The position numbers and the translations under genes were made by a program. The notes beneath the pieces were generated by a model. That model had not been told where the DNA came from. It was given only the letters and a program-made list of their open reading frames with translations, and searched no databases. From contig JAIQCW010000071.1 of assembly GCA_020283715.1 (NCBI GenBank), forward strand, positions 32,236 through 96,235: DNA of 64,000 nucleotides, in the 5' to 3' direction. Each line of letters begins with the position of its first letter. The stretch's first letter is position 1. This DNA comes from Cytauxzoon felis (lineage: Eukaryota > Apicomplexa > Aconoidasida > Piroplasmida > Theileriidae). Shown here piece by piece: positions 20,501 to 32,789 of the stretch.

Positions 20501-23164
20501 ATATAAATTGGAATGAATTGAGGTTTAGTAAACACGATACAATCATCAAATTCCTTTTCAATGAGATATTAACATCAGTAATACATCCGATAGTCATTCC
20601 ACAATCTTCATGAGTTTCCCCAGAAATTCAGATTTTCCATCAAATTTTGGAGGTAAAAATGAAGGTAGTGTAATTAGTGATATGACCTCGAGTGGAGACC
20701 TCAACTGGACTACCCGTAGCTGATCTACGGGAAGCGGAGGGGGAGGTAAATGGAGGATGCATACACGGCGAGTGGAAGACAAGTATTGGACCTCAGGTGG
20801 AGTAGTTGTTATATATCTTCGTTATTTGACATACCGATATCGATTGGTGTTGAGCAAATGAGATGCAGACCATTGACATTACCATTGACCCATTGAAATA
20901 ATTTAGAAGAGACATCATTAACATCATCGATATGTAATTTAGAAATAACATCAGAGATTGTATTTTTTTCATAATCAGGGCTCATATAAATACGACCACA
21001 AGAATTAGCATCCATAATTCCGGTAATTATATCCTGATTATCAACCCTAGTATTATCTAATCTGCTAACATCCAACATTATAGAATCTTTAACCAATTGT
21101 AATATGTCATCATTAATACCAGTAGATATAAAATGCTTAATCTGAGATATAACATTACAAATCGCCTCACTCCAAGTATCTAAAGGTGATTTAACCTCCA
21201 ATGAACGAATCCTACAACCCTCATTTATACAATCAAAATCATTAGCCTCTACAGATTCATACAATCTAGATCCACGACCCAATATGTCAAAATTCAAAGA
21301 TAACGCCCTATATACAATCTTATTCATAATAGAATTGTACATGTCACCCCATGTTCTCGTCTCAGGTATCGGTAACTTTCTCACAATCTCCAATATAAAA
21401 TTAGACATACGCTCGTTCCTCCATACAGAAATCATAGGACCTATAGAATATACATATATATATCGAACACTTCCATTTCATCTGAGGTCTAATCCAACTT
21501 TCTTCGTCCTACCGTCAGCTCTCCACCTGAGGTCCGTCTTGCAGACAGCTCTTCCAATTACCTATCTCTAAAGAGTATAGCCACTCCCGGAGATCGTGGT
21601 GATGATAGAGGTGAAGATGATGTAACCTCAAGTGGAAGTGGAACCCGTAGCTGATCTCAGGGAAGCGGAGGGGGAAGTAAATGGAAGAGGCCACCACGGC
21701 GAGTGGAAAAGAGGTGGACGTAGAATATAGATTGGATCTCGACTGTAGGATAGTGTAATTTTGTATACCTGTTTGTTCCCAATCGTGTTTTGCGGGTGGT
21801 AGTTCTCTTTTTCTGAAGAATAATGGAATATAAAATGATAGACAAACGTTTGTTTTACGGTATCTCGGTAAATATTCATGAGTGATTCTAGTTGTGGATT
21901 TTTTACATCCTTTAATTTACCAAAGATTCTGGTGATGCTATCAATAGCGACATCTTTATCAATGTCACCAACAATAAAGAGATGTAAATTAGATGGTCTA
22001 TAGTGAATTTTATGATAATTCTTTAAATCTTCTACAGTATATTTCTTTAACATTTCCAAATCTCCTATTGGAAATCTCTTTGACAGTCTGAAGATAAATT
22101 TTTTTTAAATAGTAAATACAAACCTATTTTCAGAATGTAACGCCCTCACTGTGGCACAATTTTTGCGATATTCCATAGTGTTTATTATACTAGCCTCAGA
22201 TAATATAGCTCTACGTTCCTTTTCTACACGCATCTCATTGAATTGCGATGGAGCCTTATGTATTGAAATATCAAGAAATCAACAACAAACCTCTACGACA
22301 TCTAATAGTGTATCCAATGCCTTTTCCAGAGACTCTTTTGTTGTATTGGTACCCTCCATCAATGATGGACAAGAAGTATAAAAGACAGTATGATGAAAGT
22401 CCGTAAATGCATTCGTACGCACATCAAAACCTATCAAATTATCACGCTTCCTATAAATGAAAATTGTATAACATATATAAACAATGTTTTTTGCACCGTC
22501 TATATCCACTCATTCTACCTGTGGTCCAATCCTACTATTCTTCCACTCGCCGTGGAGGCCTCCTCCAATTACCTATCTCTAAAGAGTAAAGCCACTCCCG
22601 GAGATCGTGGCGGAGGTAGTGAGGATGTAACCTCAAGTGGAAAACCCGCAGCTGATCTCAGGGAAGCGGAGGGGGAAGTAAATAGAAGAGCCACCACGGC
22701 GAGTGGAATGAAGAGGTGGATTGGACCTCGAGTGGAGAGCTGTCTGCAAGACAAAGATAGTAAGATTGGATCTCATTTATAGGAATGATGTGGTGTTTTC
22801 TATTTCAACAAACCTGCTTCCCATGTATGTGACATGTTCGCAGAAGTGTGCGATACCTTTTTGATGTTCTAATTCATCTGCTGAACCGCTGTGTACTTCT
22901 AGATATGCTTCAAATCTTTTATTATGATTATCATTTGGTAATATGGTATAATAGAGGCCATTTTCTAATTTACCGCGAGTTAAATTTGGATGAACTTGCA
23001 ACGGTCTCGAGTACTAAAGTGATTATTAAATACAGCAATAGATACACGTAGTTTAGAAACAATAGTTTTTTAAAAAAAATTAGAGGAATGGTGAAAGCTG
23101 TGGCTTTATAAAGCGTAAGGTGAAGGGTACAAGAGATTAGCAACTCCATTAAACATGTACCCAA
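17578..23164 (-). CDS. SPP: Apicoplast stromal processing peptidase (M16 metalloprotease)
   Basis: Cleaves transit peptides from proteins imported into the apicoplast. Thirteen exons (reverse): 23048-23164, 22814-23013, 22291-22450, 22124-22254, 21848-22087, 21769-21812, 20835-21440, 20222-20295, 19351-20184, 18562-19298, 18505-18524, 18346-18449, 17578-18045. They sum exactly in frame to 1244 residues, the normal length. A hydrophobic signal peptide opens the protein. The M16 zinc site is HFCEH in GIAHFCEHVTYMGSR, with the downstream glutamate in EKERRAILSEA; NAFTDFHHTVF and ALHSENRLSKRFPIGDLE are SPP-specific. Residue order follows plant SPP to the C-terminal VRQMSGIQLLE part. Exon 10 holds an in-frame repeat insert of about 110-120 residues. 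Exon 11 is only 20 bp. Five introns are inflated by repeats. Confidence 0.92.
18085..18330. repeat. Repeat cluster in last SPP intron
   Basis: Left arm TTTCCACCCGATGTTACATCC, right arm AACCTCAGGTGGAGTG, with modules D and C and the CTAGTGGGAG variant. Intron 18046-18345. Confidence 0.8.
18700..19005. repeat. Palindromic repeat coding in SPP exon 10
   Basis: Two CCACTCGAGG/CCACGGCGAGTGG arm sets enclose modules C and D (CGTTTACGGGGAGTG variant). On the gene strand it reads NSLPVNGNATPGDRG and PVADLREAKGEVNKEADG. It splits two conserved SPP segments: QQEFNTIN before it and NDNQERAIVLLSGHAPNSSG after it. Confidence 0.88.
20335..20805. repeat. Repeat cluster with module G in SPP intron
   Basis: Left part CGACCTGATGTCCAATCC, right part ATTGGACCTCAGGTGGAG. 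Module G lies at about 20437-20690. Intron 20296-20834. Confidence 0.85.
21475..21745. repeat. Repeat cluster in SPP intron
   Basis: Arms, CTGCCGTCAG/CTTGCAGACAG modules, module D and module C in one block. Intron 21441-21768. Confidence 0.85.
22505..22770. repeat. Repeat cluster in SPP intron
   Basis: GGTCCAATCCTACTATTC on the left, GGATTGGACCTCGAGTGG on the right, enclosing modules D and C and two CCACTCGCCGTGG pieces. Intron 22451-22813. Confidence 0.85.
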
Positions 23165-23249
23165 TAGTGTGTTGTGATGTACCCCATAGTAAAGGCATCT
23201 TTGTAGTGTAAATTAACCCCACAATATTATTCAATGTACCTAAATATAA

Positions 23250-25157
23250 TCAAAAGCTAATATCAACATGATCTACACCATTAGTACGCATATCATCAAG
23301 TAACCATGTAGCTATATCTTTGGCATAATGTGTTATAATTAAATCTGAGCCGGCACGTTTAAAAGATTTTACAACTTCAATAGCGGCTAATTTTTCATTA
23401 TATACACCGGAAGAACAGGCAGCTTTCATGGCTGCATATTCACCAATCGTATGTATAGCTACAAGTGGTACTTTAATTTTCTTTTTTATACCTTTAATAA
23501 CATCCAAAAAATTTGTAGCGGGTTCAACAGCTAATATATCAGCACCAGTTTCAACATCTAATAATAAATATTTATGGGTATTAAATATCAATCATACCTG
23601 TAACACCTTTAAATATACTATCACCAAAATTTGAAATATCATGAAGATAAGTTGAAACGTCGACATTTTGTGATGGCTCTATACCTAGTACTTTATTATT
23701 ATGCGATGAATAGACAGAATTGAATTTAGCAGCCCTAGACATTATTGATACATCAGTAAAGCCATCATAATCTAAAGATTCTCTTGTAACAGCTACTGTA
23801 GCATCCATTAAATCTGATACTGAGACTACATCACATCCAGCTGCTGCTAATACTGATGCCTATAAAATTAATTTATCAATCGTACATATTCAATTAACCT
23901 GTTTAGCTATTTGACCAACAGTAATATCATTTGATATATAATTCAATTCTGGTTCTACTAAACCATCATGACCATCAACAGTATAATATGATACACTAGC
24001 ATCAGCTATAACTTGTACATCAGGAAATGATTCCTTTACAGCCTCTATAGCTCTAGGTAATAATCCATCACTATTCAATCCTTCATCACCTATATAAATA
24101 AAAATTTTATTATATGAATAATAAATGCATACCAAATTGAGTCTTCAATTCAGCATCAACAAAAGGATAAATATAAAATGTTGTTATACCCAATTGTTTA
24201 GCAACATTAACCTCTTTAATTAAATCAACTAATGAAAATATACGCAAACCCGGTACAGATGGGGCATCAATGGAGTCCTTCTACAAATAAATTTTATTTA
24301 CAACATTATACATTCATACAAACCTTATCATGAACAATTAATGGATATACCAAATTCGATAAATGCATATACTGCTGTTTAAATAGCTTACGTCTACATC
24401 TAGATAGTCGAGTACGAGCAAAACGATGAATACCAGGTATCATCAATTCACCACGAGTGTTGTAATCAAATGAATCTGGAGTATCCGGAAATTCATCATC
24501 TTCCGAAGTATCATAATCATCAGTTGAATACTCCTCATCTTCATCTTCATCATATTCTTCATCAGTGTCCCCTTCTTCAGCATCTTCACCTAGGTCGGTT
24601 TCAACGTCAGCAACATCACCATCTGTGAGATCATCCAATTCATCTAATTCTTCATCTCCTTCCCCTTCCTCTTCGTACAAATTCTCAAGAGGCTACACAA
24701 AGCCCGTTGTTATTAAATCTTCAAAAATCCAACAACATTACACCTCCCCAAATATACAACACAAAGTTAAACAATATGAACATAAATACACACAAAATCA
24801 CACAAAACAGCACATAACAATCAAAAAAATTACCTCGGCAGGCTCTTTAGCGTAGATATGAAATGAAGGCTTCGCGGACTCGTTCTTATTCACTGCCTAT
24901 TAATATAATATAGATAAGGAATATAGAATTTGAAGCAAACTTACATTATCACTCGCCACAGGTGATATAATAAAACATGATAATTCACATCTCCTACATG
25001 GCAATCTAGTATTCGAAGTAAAGTTACGATAAATAATAGCAGATGCACAAGGAACCGAGAAAAATGGACTTCTACAACTACAAAATATTAAAAAATATAT
25101 TGTAATATGTAGAATCCTTCTAAACAATAGTATTTCCATATTTAATACTCGACACAT
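23250..25157 (-). CDS. HemB-like protein (delta-aminolevulinate dehydratase fold) lacking a catalytic lysine
   Basis: Seven exons (reverse): 24945-25157, 24834-24896, 24324-24692, 24133-24280, 23899-24089, 23598-23859 and 23250-23557, summing in frame to 517 residues. A signal peptide (ILHITIYFLIFCSC) suggests apicoplast targeting, as for HemB of other apicomplexans. A highly acidic stretch (about residues 95-160) precedes the enzyme domain. HemB hallmarks: RLSRCRRK and LSNLVYPLIVHDK, IPG- and GLRIFSLVDLI-type segments, SVSYYTVDGHDGLV (plant-like metal site), VSIMSRAAKF, GADILAVEPATNFLDVI, GEYAAMKAA and KRAGSDLIITHYAKD. The usual MVKP motif with the Schiff-base lysine reads AVEP, and the usual YGPFRDA reads SSHNNKV. 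So the fold is kept but the active site is not. It is 85 bp from the SPP start codon, same strand. Confidence 0.85.
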
Positions 25158-26038
25158 GCGAGTCGATTAATACACATATACTGCATAATTTCTAAATATA
25201 CAAAATCTGAAGCTACACATAAACCCCTAATCAAATAATTAACCAAACAATACAGTACTAAAATTGAAATATTAATCTGTAACATCTCAAGATATAATTA
25301 TATATTGGATTATGGGGATCGATTACTTCCTACGCCTTGTCTAATCAGTTAATATGATTCCATGTGCATATGTTATTCCTGTTACTTGCACCAATATAAT
25401 GTGAACTTGTCATATTTACCATACAATGTATCAATAATCGCTCTACACTGCAGCTATTATTATCTTTCACTCCTTTGAATTCTATGATTCTATTAAAAAA
25501 TTTTCAAACGTTCGATTTAACTGGTCAGACAACTGAATTTTATAGACCAGATAATTGAAAAACATTTAAATCCTCTTCCTTCTCCTATAGGTTGCTCTAT
25601 AAATCTCGATAAACTTCCTTTTCTTCATTCAACTATTAAATTTTACCTTAAGCTGTTCATTTCTTGATGATACATAAATCATCAAGACTAGATGTAGTAG
25701 GCTTGATAATAACCTGAATATTCGAGGGTGCTCGTCATATCTCCGTTGCTATGATCAATTTAAAATTTTTTTATACTAGTCAATATAATAACAAATTCCC
25801 GTTTAAATAATTATTCTGCATATATTAGCGGATGGTATTGTGTTAACTGGACTCATTTTACCGGTTATATATAACGTTGCCCAATTGAGGTATGCCTTGT
25901 TAAATTAGGTCGTTAGAATATGTAATTACCATCATATATATTGGATTAAATAATGCATAAATGTTTATCCTACTTTTTATTATTAAATGGTTGGAGAATT
26001 GTATAAATTTTTTTGGATTGTTACGATAATGAGTTGTA
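25158..26038. other. Intergenic, divergent promoter region
   Basis: 881 bp of AT-rich sequence between divergent HemB-like and PP2A-A genes. No repeat module and no credible reading frame is seen; it is one of the few longer stretches free of palindromic elements. Confidence 0.6.
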
Positions 26039-29000
26039 ATGGAGGTACAGGTCAATGCGAGTGTGATTTCAGCGGAAAATGATGACATTGCAATAGACAA
26101 CAATAAATATTTTGAGTTATTAAAAGATGAGGTATTGATGGGTGATTCTATAGCATTGTATGCTTTGAATAAGATACATTTGGTGGCTTATGAATTGGGT
26201 CCTATATTTTCTAGAGATCATTTGGTACCATTTTTGGCGAGTAAGTTGTTATTAGATTTTAATAATAATATATTATAGATGTTCAAGAAACGGCTGATAT
26301 GACGACATTGTCAGTATTATGTGATACTTGGTATACGTTATCTAAATATGTTGGTGATGGTTCAAATTTGGTACCTATAGTTAATTCATTGGAATTTTTA
26401 CTTAGCCAGGAGGATCCTGATATAAGAAATCATGTATGTTTAATTTTTTTTATGAATATATAAATATTGATTAGGCTATTGATGTATTAATGAGAATAAT
26501 TGAGGATCATTATTCTAAATATGATCCAAATTGTGGATCGGAATTATTTCAATTAGTTGATAAGGTTGTATGTCCTATGATTGGACGATTAGTTTCAAGT
26601 TTGTTGATATAATGTATGATGATAATAATAAATTATCAGGTGAATGGTTTGCTGGTAGTACTAGTGCTTGTTTTTTGATACCAAAGGTTTATAAATATGC
26701 ATCAGAGGCTTGTCATATCGAATTAAGACAGTAAATTTAAATTATTTTTTTTCATGAAATTTATATTAAATTTTTTTTATAGAAATTTTCAACAATTATG
26801 TGAGACTGAGATGTTAACTGTAAAATTAGCTGCTGCAAAGAATCTAAAGAAAGTAATTACTATAGTTGAATTAGAACATGCTATATCTATGTTTTGGTTA
26901 GTATTAAAGAATATGTCTGTAGAATCACAAGAAGATGTTAGATCATATGCTGTTGAAAGTTGTTTAGAATTTGCAAAAAGATGTACACCTGCACAAAATT
27001 TACATTTTAATTACCCAATATTAAAAGCAGCAGCTGAAGATAAATCGTGGAAAATTAGAGAATTTGTTGCTAGATTATTTCAAAAGGTATCTTTTATATA
27101 TATAATATCTTAATTTAATTAAAGGTTTATGAAACTTTTGGTGAAGATGAAGTACGTATACATTTATTAGATACACATTTAAATTTATTAAATGATTATA
27201 ATGATTATGTTAAATCAGCAGCTATTGAATCATTTTCTGGATGGTCTGGTATATTATCATTAGAATTAATCGAATTATATATACCCATATTGGATAAATT
27301 ATCTAAAATATCATATAGAGATGATAGAAGAAATGTATGTAAAGTATTGGCATTATTCGCCATGAAACTTAAAAAAAATGATGCTAGACGTATCGTTTAT
27401 CCCACTATGCTACATCTATTTAATGATCAATTAATGGACGTTAGATTATGGTTCGTTTATACAACACAATATTATAACCATAAATATACCATCTCCACTC
27501 GAGGTCTAATCCAAGTCTTCACCTCTTTTCGTCCTGCAGACAGCTCCTTTATTTATTTCCCCCTCCGCTTCCCTGAGATCAGCTACGGGTAATCCACTTG
27601 AGGTCTCCACCTGAGGTCCAATCACTGTCTTTCACTTCTTCATTTTTACTTCCAATATTTGAAGGAATCTCATCATTTCTTGGGAAACTAATGAAGATAT
27701 CTCAGTGACTATTTGATGTATTTCTGATGTCAATACTTCATTGAAAAGGATCCTGATGATTGTATTGAGTTTACTGAATATCACTTCATTCCAATTTATA
27801 TCCATTGAGATATCCTCACAAACATGAATTCCATCACTTTACCCTTATCTCATTGAGATTAGGTTTATAACCTCAAGTGGAACCCGTAGCTGATCTCAGG
27901 GAAGCGGAGGGGGAAGTAAATAGAGAAGCTGACGGCAGGACTGACCTCAAGTGGAATATGAAATGTTTGATATATGTATTTAAACATTTACATTTATAGT
28001 GTTGTACAAAATATACATTTAATTTGTAATCGTGAAGAATTTAATGGTATAATTGGTGAAAAATTATTAGAAACTGTTGATATTGTATTAGATAATCCAC
28101 AATGGAGACATCGTTTAATTATTGCTGAACAATTAATCAGTTTTTTTAGTCATTTTGGTCCAGCAATATTTGAAGAAAATTTCTCTAATGCATTGTTTAT
28201 ATTATTATTAGATAGTGTTTGGAAAGTACGTAATGCAGTTTTAATCAGTCTAGAAAAAATTTGTAATGAATGTGGAAGTATTTGGGCTGTTAAATTTATA
28301 TTAAGTGAATTATTAATCATTTATTTTAATCCTGAACAATCACAATATATCAAAAATCATATATTACCACTCTCTTATTCATTTAAAATTATCATTATAC
28401 AAGCACTTGTTGTAAGTATATTATTATAAATATAAATTTAATATATTACAGGCTGTAGCAAAATCAATTGATGTTGAAAATGCTATTAATCATATCGTAC
28501 CATTACTAATTAAAGCAACAATGGTATTAAATATATATCATTAATCATAATATTATACAGGACCCTATACCCAATATCAGATTCGTAGCATCCAATGCAA
28601 TCAGCAACCTCTTCCTCATATACAAGAATGAAAACCCAGAATTATTCCTACAAGCAAAGTGGTATGTTGATCATGAAGATGATTTACCACACTTGAGGTT
28701 ACATTCCTGCCGTTCCACCTGAGGTCTTTCCACTCGCCGTGGTGGCCTTCTCTATTTACTTCCCCCTCCGCTTCCCGTAGATCAGCTGCGGGTTCCACTT
28801 GAGGTTACATCCTCTATACTTTCGCCACGATCCCCGGGAGTGGCTATACTCTTTAGAGATAGGTAATTAGAAGAAGCTCCATGCAATGGCAAAGAGAGTA
28901 TGACTGTAACCTCAGGTGGAGAGCTGTCTGCAAGAGAAGGAGAGTTGGATTGGACCTCGAGTGGATGACAACACTTAATGTTTTGATTCTTCGATTTTTT

Positions 29001-29136
29001 TACAATATTTAATAATTATTACAGTGCATTGATAAAGTTGTGTCAAGATTCTGACATTGATGTAAAGTATTTTTCTAGAAGAGCACTGGATACATTTGAC
29101 GAGTGCTTTAAGGATTCATCGCCCATAGGATTGTAA
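26039..29136 (+). CDS. PP2A scaffold subunit A (PR65), HEAT repeats
   Basis: Scaffold of protein phosphatase 2A, holding the catalytic and B subunits. Multi-exon gene from MEVQVNASVISAEND to RALDTFDECFKDSSPIGL. HEAT repeats run throughout; clear PR65 blocks are GEWFAGSTSACFLIPKVYKY, LRQ-NFQQLCETEMLTVKLAAAK, EDVRSYAVESCLEFAKRC, NPQWRHRLIIAEQLISFF, SVWKVRNAVLISLEKIC and the terminal DSDIDVKYFSRRALD. Most introns are about 36-50 bp, but intron 27451-27999 (549 bp) and intron 28662-29034 (373 bp) hold repeat clusters. At the first of these the join gives DVRL-C-VVQNIHLICNRE. No in-frame repeat occurs in exons. Confidence 0.9.
27495..27955. repeat. Repeat cluster with module G in PP2A-A intron
   Basis: Opens CCACTCGAGGTCTAATCC and closes CTGACGGCAGGACTGACCTC. 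Module G is at about 27615-27868 in the orientation seen in all other copies relative to the gene. Confidence 0.85.
28690..28975. repeat. Repeat cluster in last PP2A-A intron
   Basis: Contains CACTCGCCGTGGTGGCC, module C, module D and GGATTGGACCTCGAGTGG. Intron 28662-29034. Confidence 0.85.
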
Positions 29137-29243
29137 AGTTGTCATTTAAATATTTCATCGCATATAATAAATGAATAAATTAAATTTAATAAATTATAAT
29201 TTAAATGTTTTTCACTTTAAAGTACATTAATACGTTTTTAAAA

Positions 29244-30559
29244 ATGACGAAAAAATCTAGAGTTGAGTCGTATAGAGAGTGTCCAATAGGTACCTTGAAA
29301 GTACCTACTTTTGTTGACTTTAATTTATATAGGACCGAAAAAAACAACATTAAAATCAGCTTCTGCTAATATTAATGGTATAAAATCATCGGAATCGCGT
29401 CGTATGTTCAGTGGTAGTGGTATGATATTGACCAAGCGATATGGTCAACATATGCTGAAGAATCCTGGAATACTAGATAAAATTATTCAGGCAGCTGAAA
29501 TAAGAGCGTCTGATACAGTGCTGGAAGTTGGTCCAGGTTCGTTATCTCCAACTTGCGTCATAACATACAGGTACCGGTAATTTGACTGTTCGATTGGTAC
29601 CATTGGCTAGAAAAGTAATCGCAATAGATATAGATAATCGCATGGTTGGTGAAGTAAAGAAGCGCTGTATACAATTGGGATACAATAATTTGGAGGTCAT
29701 TGAAGGTGATGCCTTGAGGACGACATTTCCAAAGTTTGATGTCTGTACGACTAATCTACCGTACCAAATCTCTAGTCCTTTCATCTTTAAACTCTTATCA
29801 CATCGTCCGTTATTCAGATGTGCTATCGTCATGTTCCAAAAGGAATTCGCTGAACGTCTATTAGCCAATACCAATGATGAAAAGTATGGACGATTGGCTA
29901 TAAACACTAGGCTTTTCTGTACAGTGACTAGAGTTTGTAAAGTATCACCAGGTAATTGCCCTCTTTATACCATTATAATCATCCAGGGAGTTTTAATCCT
30001 CCACCCAAAGTTGACAGTATGGTGGTCAAAATTGTACCGCGGGAGCAACCACTAGTGGTTTGTTTAAATAAAAGGTAACTTAAAATCTTCAGGTTGATTT
30101 CGGTGAGTGGGATGGTATGATTAGGATATGCTTCTCACGTAAAAGAAGAACATTGAGAAGTTTATTTAAGAAACAGACTGTATTATCCATCCTCGAGTGC
30201 AATTATAAATCCTGGTGTACTATAAATAATCAAATCCCTGTAGATATTCCATTTAAGGTATTGACAATGAATTCACTAATTACATACATACAGGATTTTT
30301 GTATGAAGATATTAACAGATACAGGTCTATCTGACCGTAGAAGTATAACTGTTAGCATAGCTGAATTCCTAAAACTTCTTTTGGCCTTTAACGAATCTGG
30401 AATACATTTTTGTAACATTGCTAGGCCACCACGTAGAGAAGTCACCGATGGTAAATCTCTAACTAGAAGTGAGCATAAAATTCATCTATTATCATCACTA
30501 CAGGCACGATCATGCCCGAATTTCTATTCGATGACAACCATATCGAACTCGATGAATAA
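29244..30559 (+). CDS. DIM1: 18S rRNA dimethyladenosine transferase DIM1
   Basis: Dimethylates two adjacent adenosines near the 3' end of 18S rRNA during small-subunit assembly. Exons include 29244-29289, 29333-29536, 29571-29951, 29987 onward, with short introns. The SAM site is VLEVGPGTGNLTVRL (split by an intron within it), followed by VIAIDIDNRMVGEV and VIEGDALRTTFPKFD. The catalytic motif is NLPYQISSPFIFKLL, and KVSPG-SFNPPPKVDSMVVKI is diagnostic. VDFGEWDGMIRICFSRKRR marks the C-terminal part. The end is best read by splicing FNESGIHF to the exon at about 30506-30559 (TIMPEFLFDDNHIELDE); the join is less certain than the rest. Confidence 0.9.
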
Positions 30560-30594
30560 CCAACCAAATGATGAAGGAATCTAGTGACTGATAC

Positions 30595-30685
30595 ACCTTA
30601 GGTCCAATCCACATTTCCTCCACTCGCCGTGGTGGCCTCTTCTATTTACTTCCCCCTCCGCTTCCCTGAGATCAGCTACGGGTGA
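30595..30685. repeat. Short repeat between DIM1 and family fragment
   Basis: Holds TAGGTCCAATCCAC, CCACTCGCCGTGGTGGCC and a full module C. It lies upstream of the truncated family member. Confidence 0.8.
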
Positions 30686-30903
30686 AACAACTTATTACAA
30701 CCCTTGTATAATATTATAATTATTATTTATATTAATACATGTATACCATCATACAACTATACTTCTACCTTCAATTGTATTAATATAGTAGTATAAATTA
30801 CTGGGAGTATATAAAATTGATATAATGTATTGGGACTATGGGGTATGCCACATAATTCTGGGGTATTGTAGTGTTTTTACTATTATTATTTTATTAAATA
30901 TTA

Positions 30904-31540
30904 TAAGAGAGGGAATAAATGGACAGAAATTGGTGGTGCCCTTGCTAATCAAGACCCGGAAAGTAATGATGTTGCTTCTCTACTTGATACTGAATTTGGT
31001 ACAATCATCGACAAATATGAAGTTAAGCTTGAACAGGCTCCGGGGGCAAGTGAAACTTCAACCACATACAAAGCAAGTCCGCAAGATGGTGCAAGTGGTC
31101 AAATTACTGTTACAGAAGTACGACCTAATAGTACCTCTTATAAAGGTTTTAAACATGAAGTTGGTACTAATAAGGAGATCAATCGTATGACGGTACATGG
31201 GCAAGCAATAGAGGGTATTACAGAGTTACAAGGTGGTAGAACTATTACTGGTAAACAATTCGTATATGTATATTTTCATAAGACTGAAGATACAAAATAT
31301 GAAAAGCCATATTTAATATGTTTGACAGATAGTACGGGTAATACTAAAACATGGTATAAACGTGACAATAAACCGGGTGGTGGGTATGAATGGAAGAATG
31401 CGTCCGAGTTTAATGGTAAAAATCCAGAACAGATCTCCGGATTTGAAACTGAGCTCGGTAATATTAAAAGTGCACTTAATCCTCCTGGTGGTACTAAAGA
31501 TAAAGGTTATACTAAATTAGTACCTATTTTAAATTATTAA
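30904..31540 (+). pseudogene. 5'-truncated member of the lineage-specific family also at 13.2-13.8 kb
   Basis: Open from about 30904 (KWTEIGGALANQDPE) to a TAA at 31538-31540, about 205 codons, but with no in-frame start: an in-frame stop lies just upstream in AT-rich DNA. Blocks KYEVKLEQAP, GQITVTEVRP, YKGFKHEV, INRMTVHGQAI, KQFVYVYFHK, EKPYLICLTD and TWYKRDNKPGGGYEW match the intronic fragment in order. An upstream exon with a signal sequence could exist between 30690 and 30900 but I cannot find one. Repeats lie on both sides (30595-30685 and 31545-31660), as at the other locus. Base composition is more GC-rich than the neighbouring genes. Confidence 0.6.
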
Positions 31541-31544
31541 TACT

Positions 31545-31660
31545 TGTAGCTCCCACCGACAAATGGTAGCTGGAAGGGGAAATAAATAAAAAAGCTGTCT
31601 GAAAGACGAAGAGATGAGGGGAATATGGAGGTAGTGATGTAACCTCGAGTGGAGAACTCA
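31545..31660. repeat. Degenerate repeat unit
   Basis: GGTAGCTGGAAGGGGAAATA, AAGCTGTCTGAAAGACGAAG and GTAACCTCGAGTGGAG. It lies between the family fragment and the 3' end of the ZNHIT1-like gene. Confidence 0.75.
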
Positions 31661-31701
31661 TACTTCGTTCGAATCACTTTGTTTCTTCGTTATTTCGTAG
31701 G

Positions 31702-32106
31702 TTACCATTGTGTAAAGTATATGAATTTGCCGCAATTTGTATCGTTGTGTATTTCTTGGCATTTAAGACTACAGAAGTAGTTATTGATTGATTCGATTCT
31801 GCGATTGGCGCAGGCTAGGCATTTATAATTTGCGGTATATCCACAGATGATGCATAAACGACGTCGTGGTTTACTGGGAGCTCCAGCATGAGCTGTTTTC
31901 CAGCACGGTGAATTTGTTCTATAGAATTTTTAATATTTTATAAACTAAACTTACTTGTCCGCGTCAATTTCATCTTGATCGATTACTAACTTGATATCTA
32001 GCGTATCTCTGTGTTTATACTTGCCATGATGAGTAGATTTAGATTGAGTTTCTTCAAAGTCATCTTCACTATCAGAATCTCTACGTTTCCTACCGCGTTT
32101 TCCCAT
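31702..32106 (-). CDS. HIT-type zinc-finger protein, ZNHIT1/SWC6-like
   Basis: Two exons, 31955-32106 and 31702-31918 (reverse), across a 36-bp intron, give 122 residues. A basic start (MGKRGRKRRDSDSEDDFEE) suggests a nuclear protein. The C-terminal HIT zinc finger reads SKPRRRLCIICGYTANYKC, LACANRR, FCSLKCQEIH and DTNCGKF, with the seven Cys and one His expected. The PSKPRRR lead-in before the finger is as in ZNHIT1/Vps71, the subunit of SWR1/SRCAP complexes that deposit H2A.Z. Another HIT-finger protein cannot be excluded. Confidence 0.75.
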
Positions 32107-32504
32107 GAATGAAATTCATCATTAAAGCATGAAGTTATGAGAAGATATCACGAATTAAAATTAAAAACTTCTAATGCTCGATTTAAGTGATGGAAATTTC
32201 AAGAAAAAAATTACGATATCAACCAGTGTTCATAGAAGTGTATGGGTGTAGGTGGTGATGATATTGATGTATTGCCATACACTCTTGAATGTTTTAAAAT
32301 TTTCAGGAATCGTAGCCTCAATTATTCTCTACCTTTTAAATTAATATATAAATGTCTACGACTGTTAATACTGTTTTGGACCCTAAGTGAAGGATATCAA
32401 TAGGAACTAGATTGAATGAAATTATAAATGACATTATTACTAAATAATCAAGAATACAAATCCAAGACATCTCTTACAACTTATCTTCCATTTCTACTTA
32501 CTCT
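32107..32504. other. Intergenic upstream of ZNHIT1-like gene
   Basis: About 400 bp of AT-rich sequence with no gene that I can support; the short frames are not conserved-looking. Confidence 0.5.
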
Positions 32505-32760
32505 TACCACTTGCCGTTCCACCTGAGGTCATATCCTTGTCTTGCAGACGGCCTTCTCTACTTACTTTCCCCTCCGCTTCCCTGAGATCAGCTGCGTGTA
32601 ATCCACTCGAGGTTGCATCACTACCCTATTCACTGCCAGATCTCTGGGAGTGGCTCTACTCTTTAGAGATAGGTAATTGGAAGAGCTGTCTGCAAGACGA
32701 AGAGAGTAGGACTGGACTTCAGGTGGAAAAGACAGTGATTGGACCTCGGGTTGAGAAGGC
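32505..32760. repeat. Repeat cluster just downstream of Sey1
   Basis: CTTGCCGTTCCACCTGAGG on the left and GATTGGACCTCGGGTTGAG on the right, enclosing modules C and D. It ends about 30 bp before the Sey1 stop codon. Confidence 0.85.
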
Positions 32761-32789
32761 GCATGAATTATTGTTATAAGTGTATGAGA

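Noticed and set aside
24565..24855. Ser/Pro-rich forward frame over the HemB-like gene
   Set aside because: It is the complement of the acidic tract of the reverse-strand gene.
32537..32779. 80-codon forward frame near Sey1
   Set aside because: It is made wholly of repeat modules with no unique sequence.
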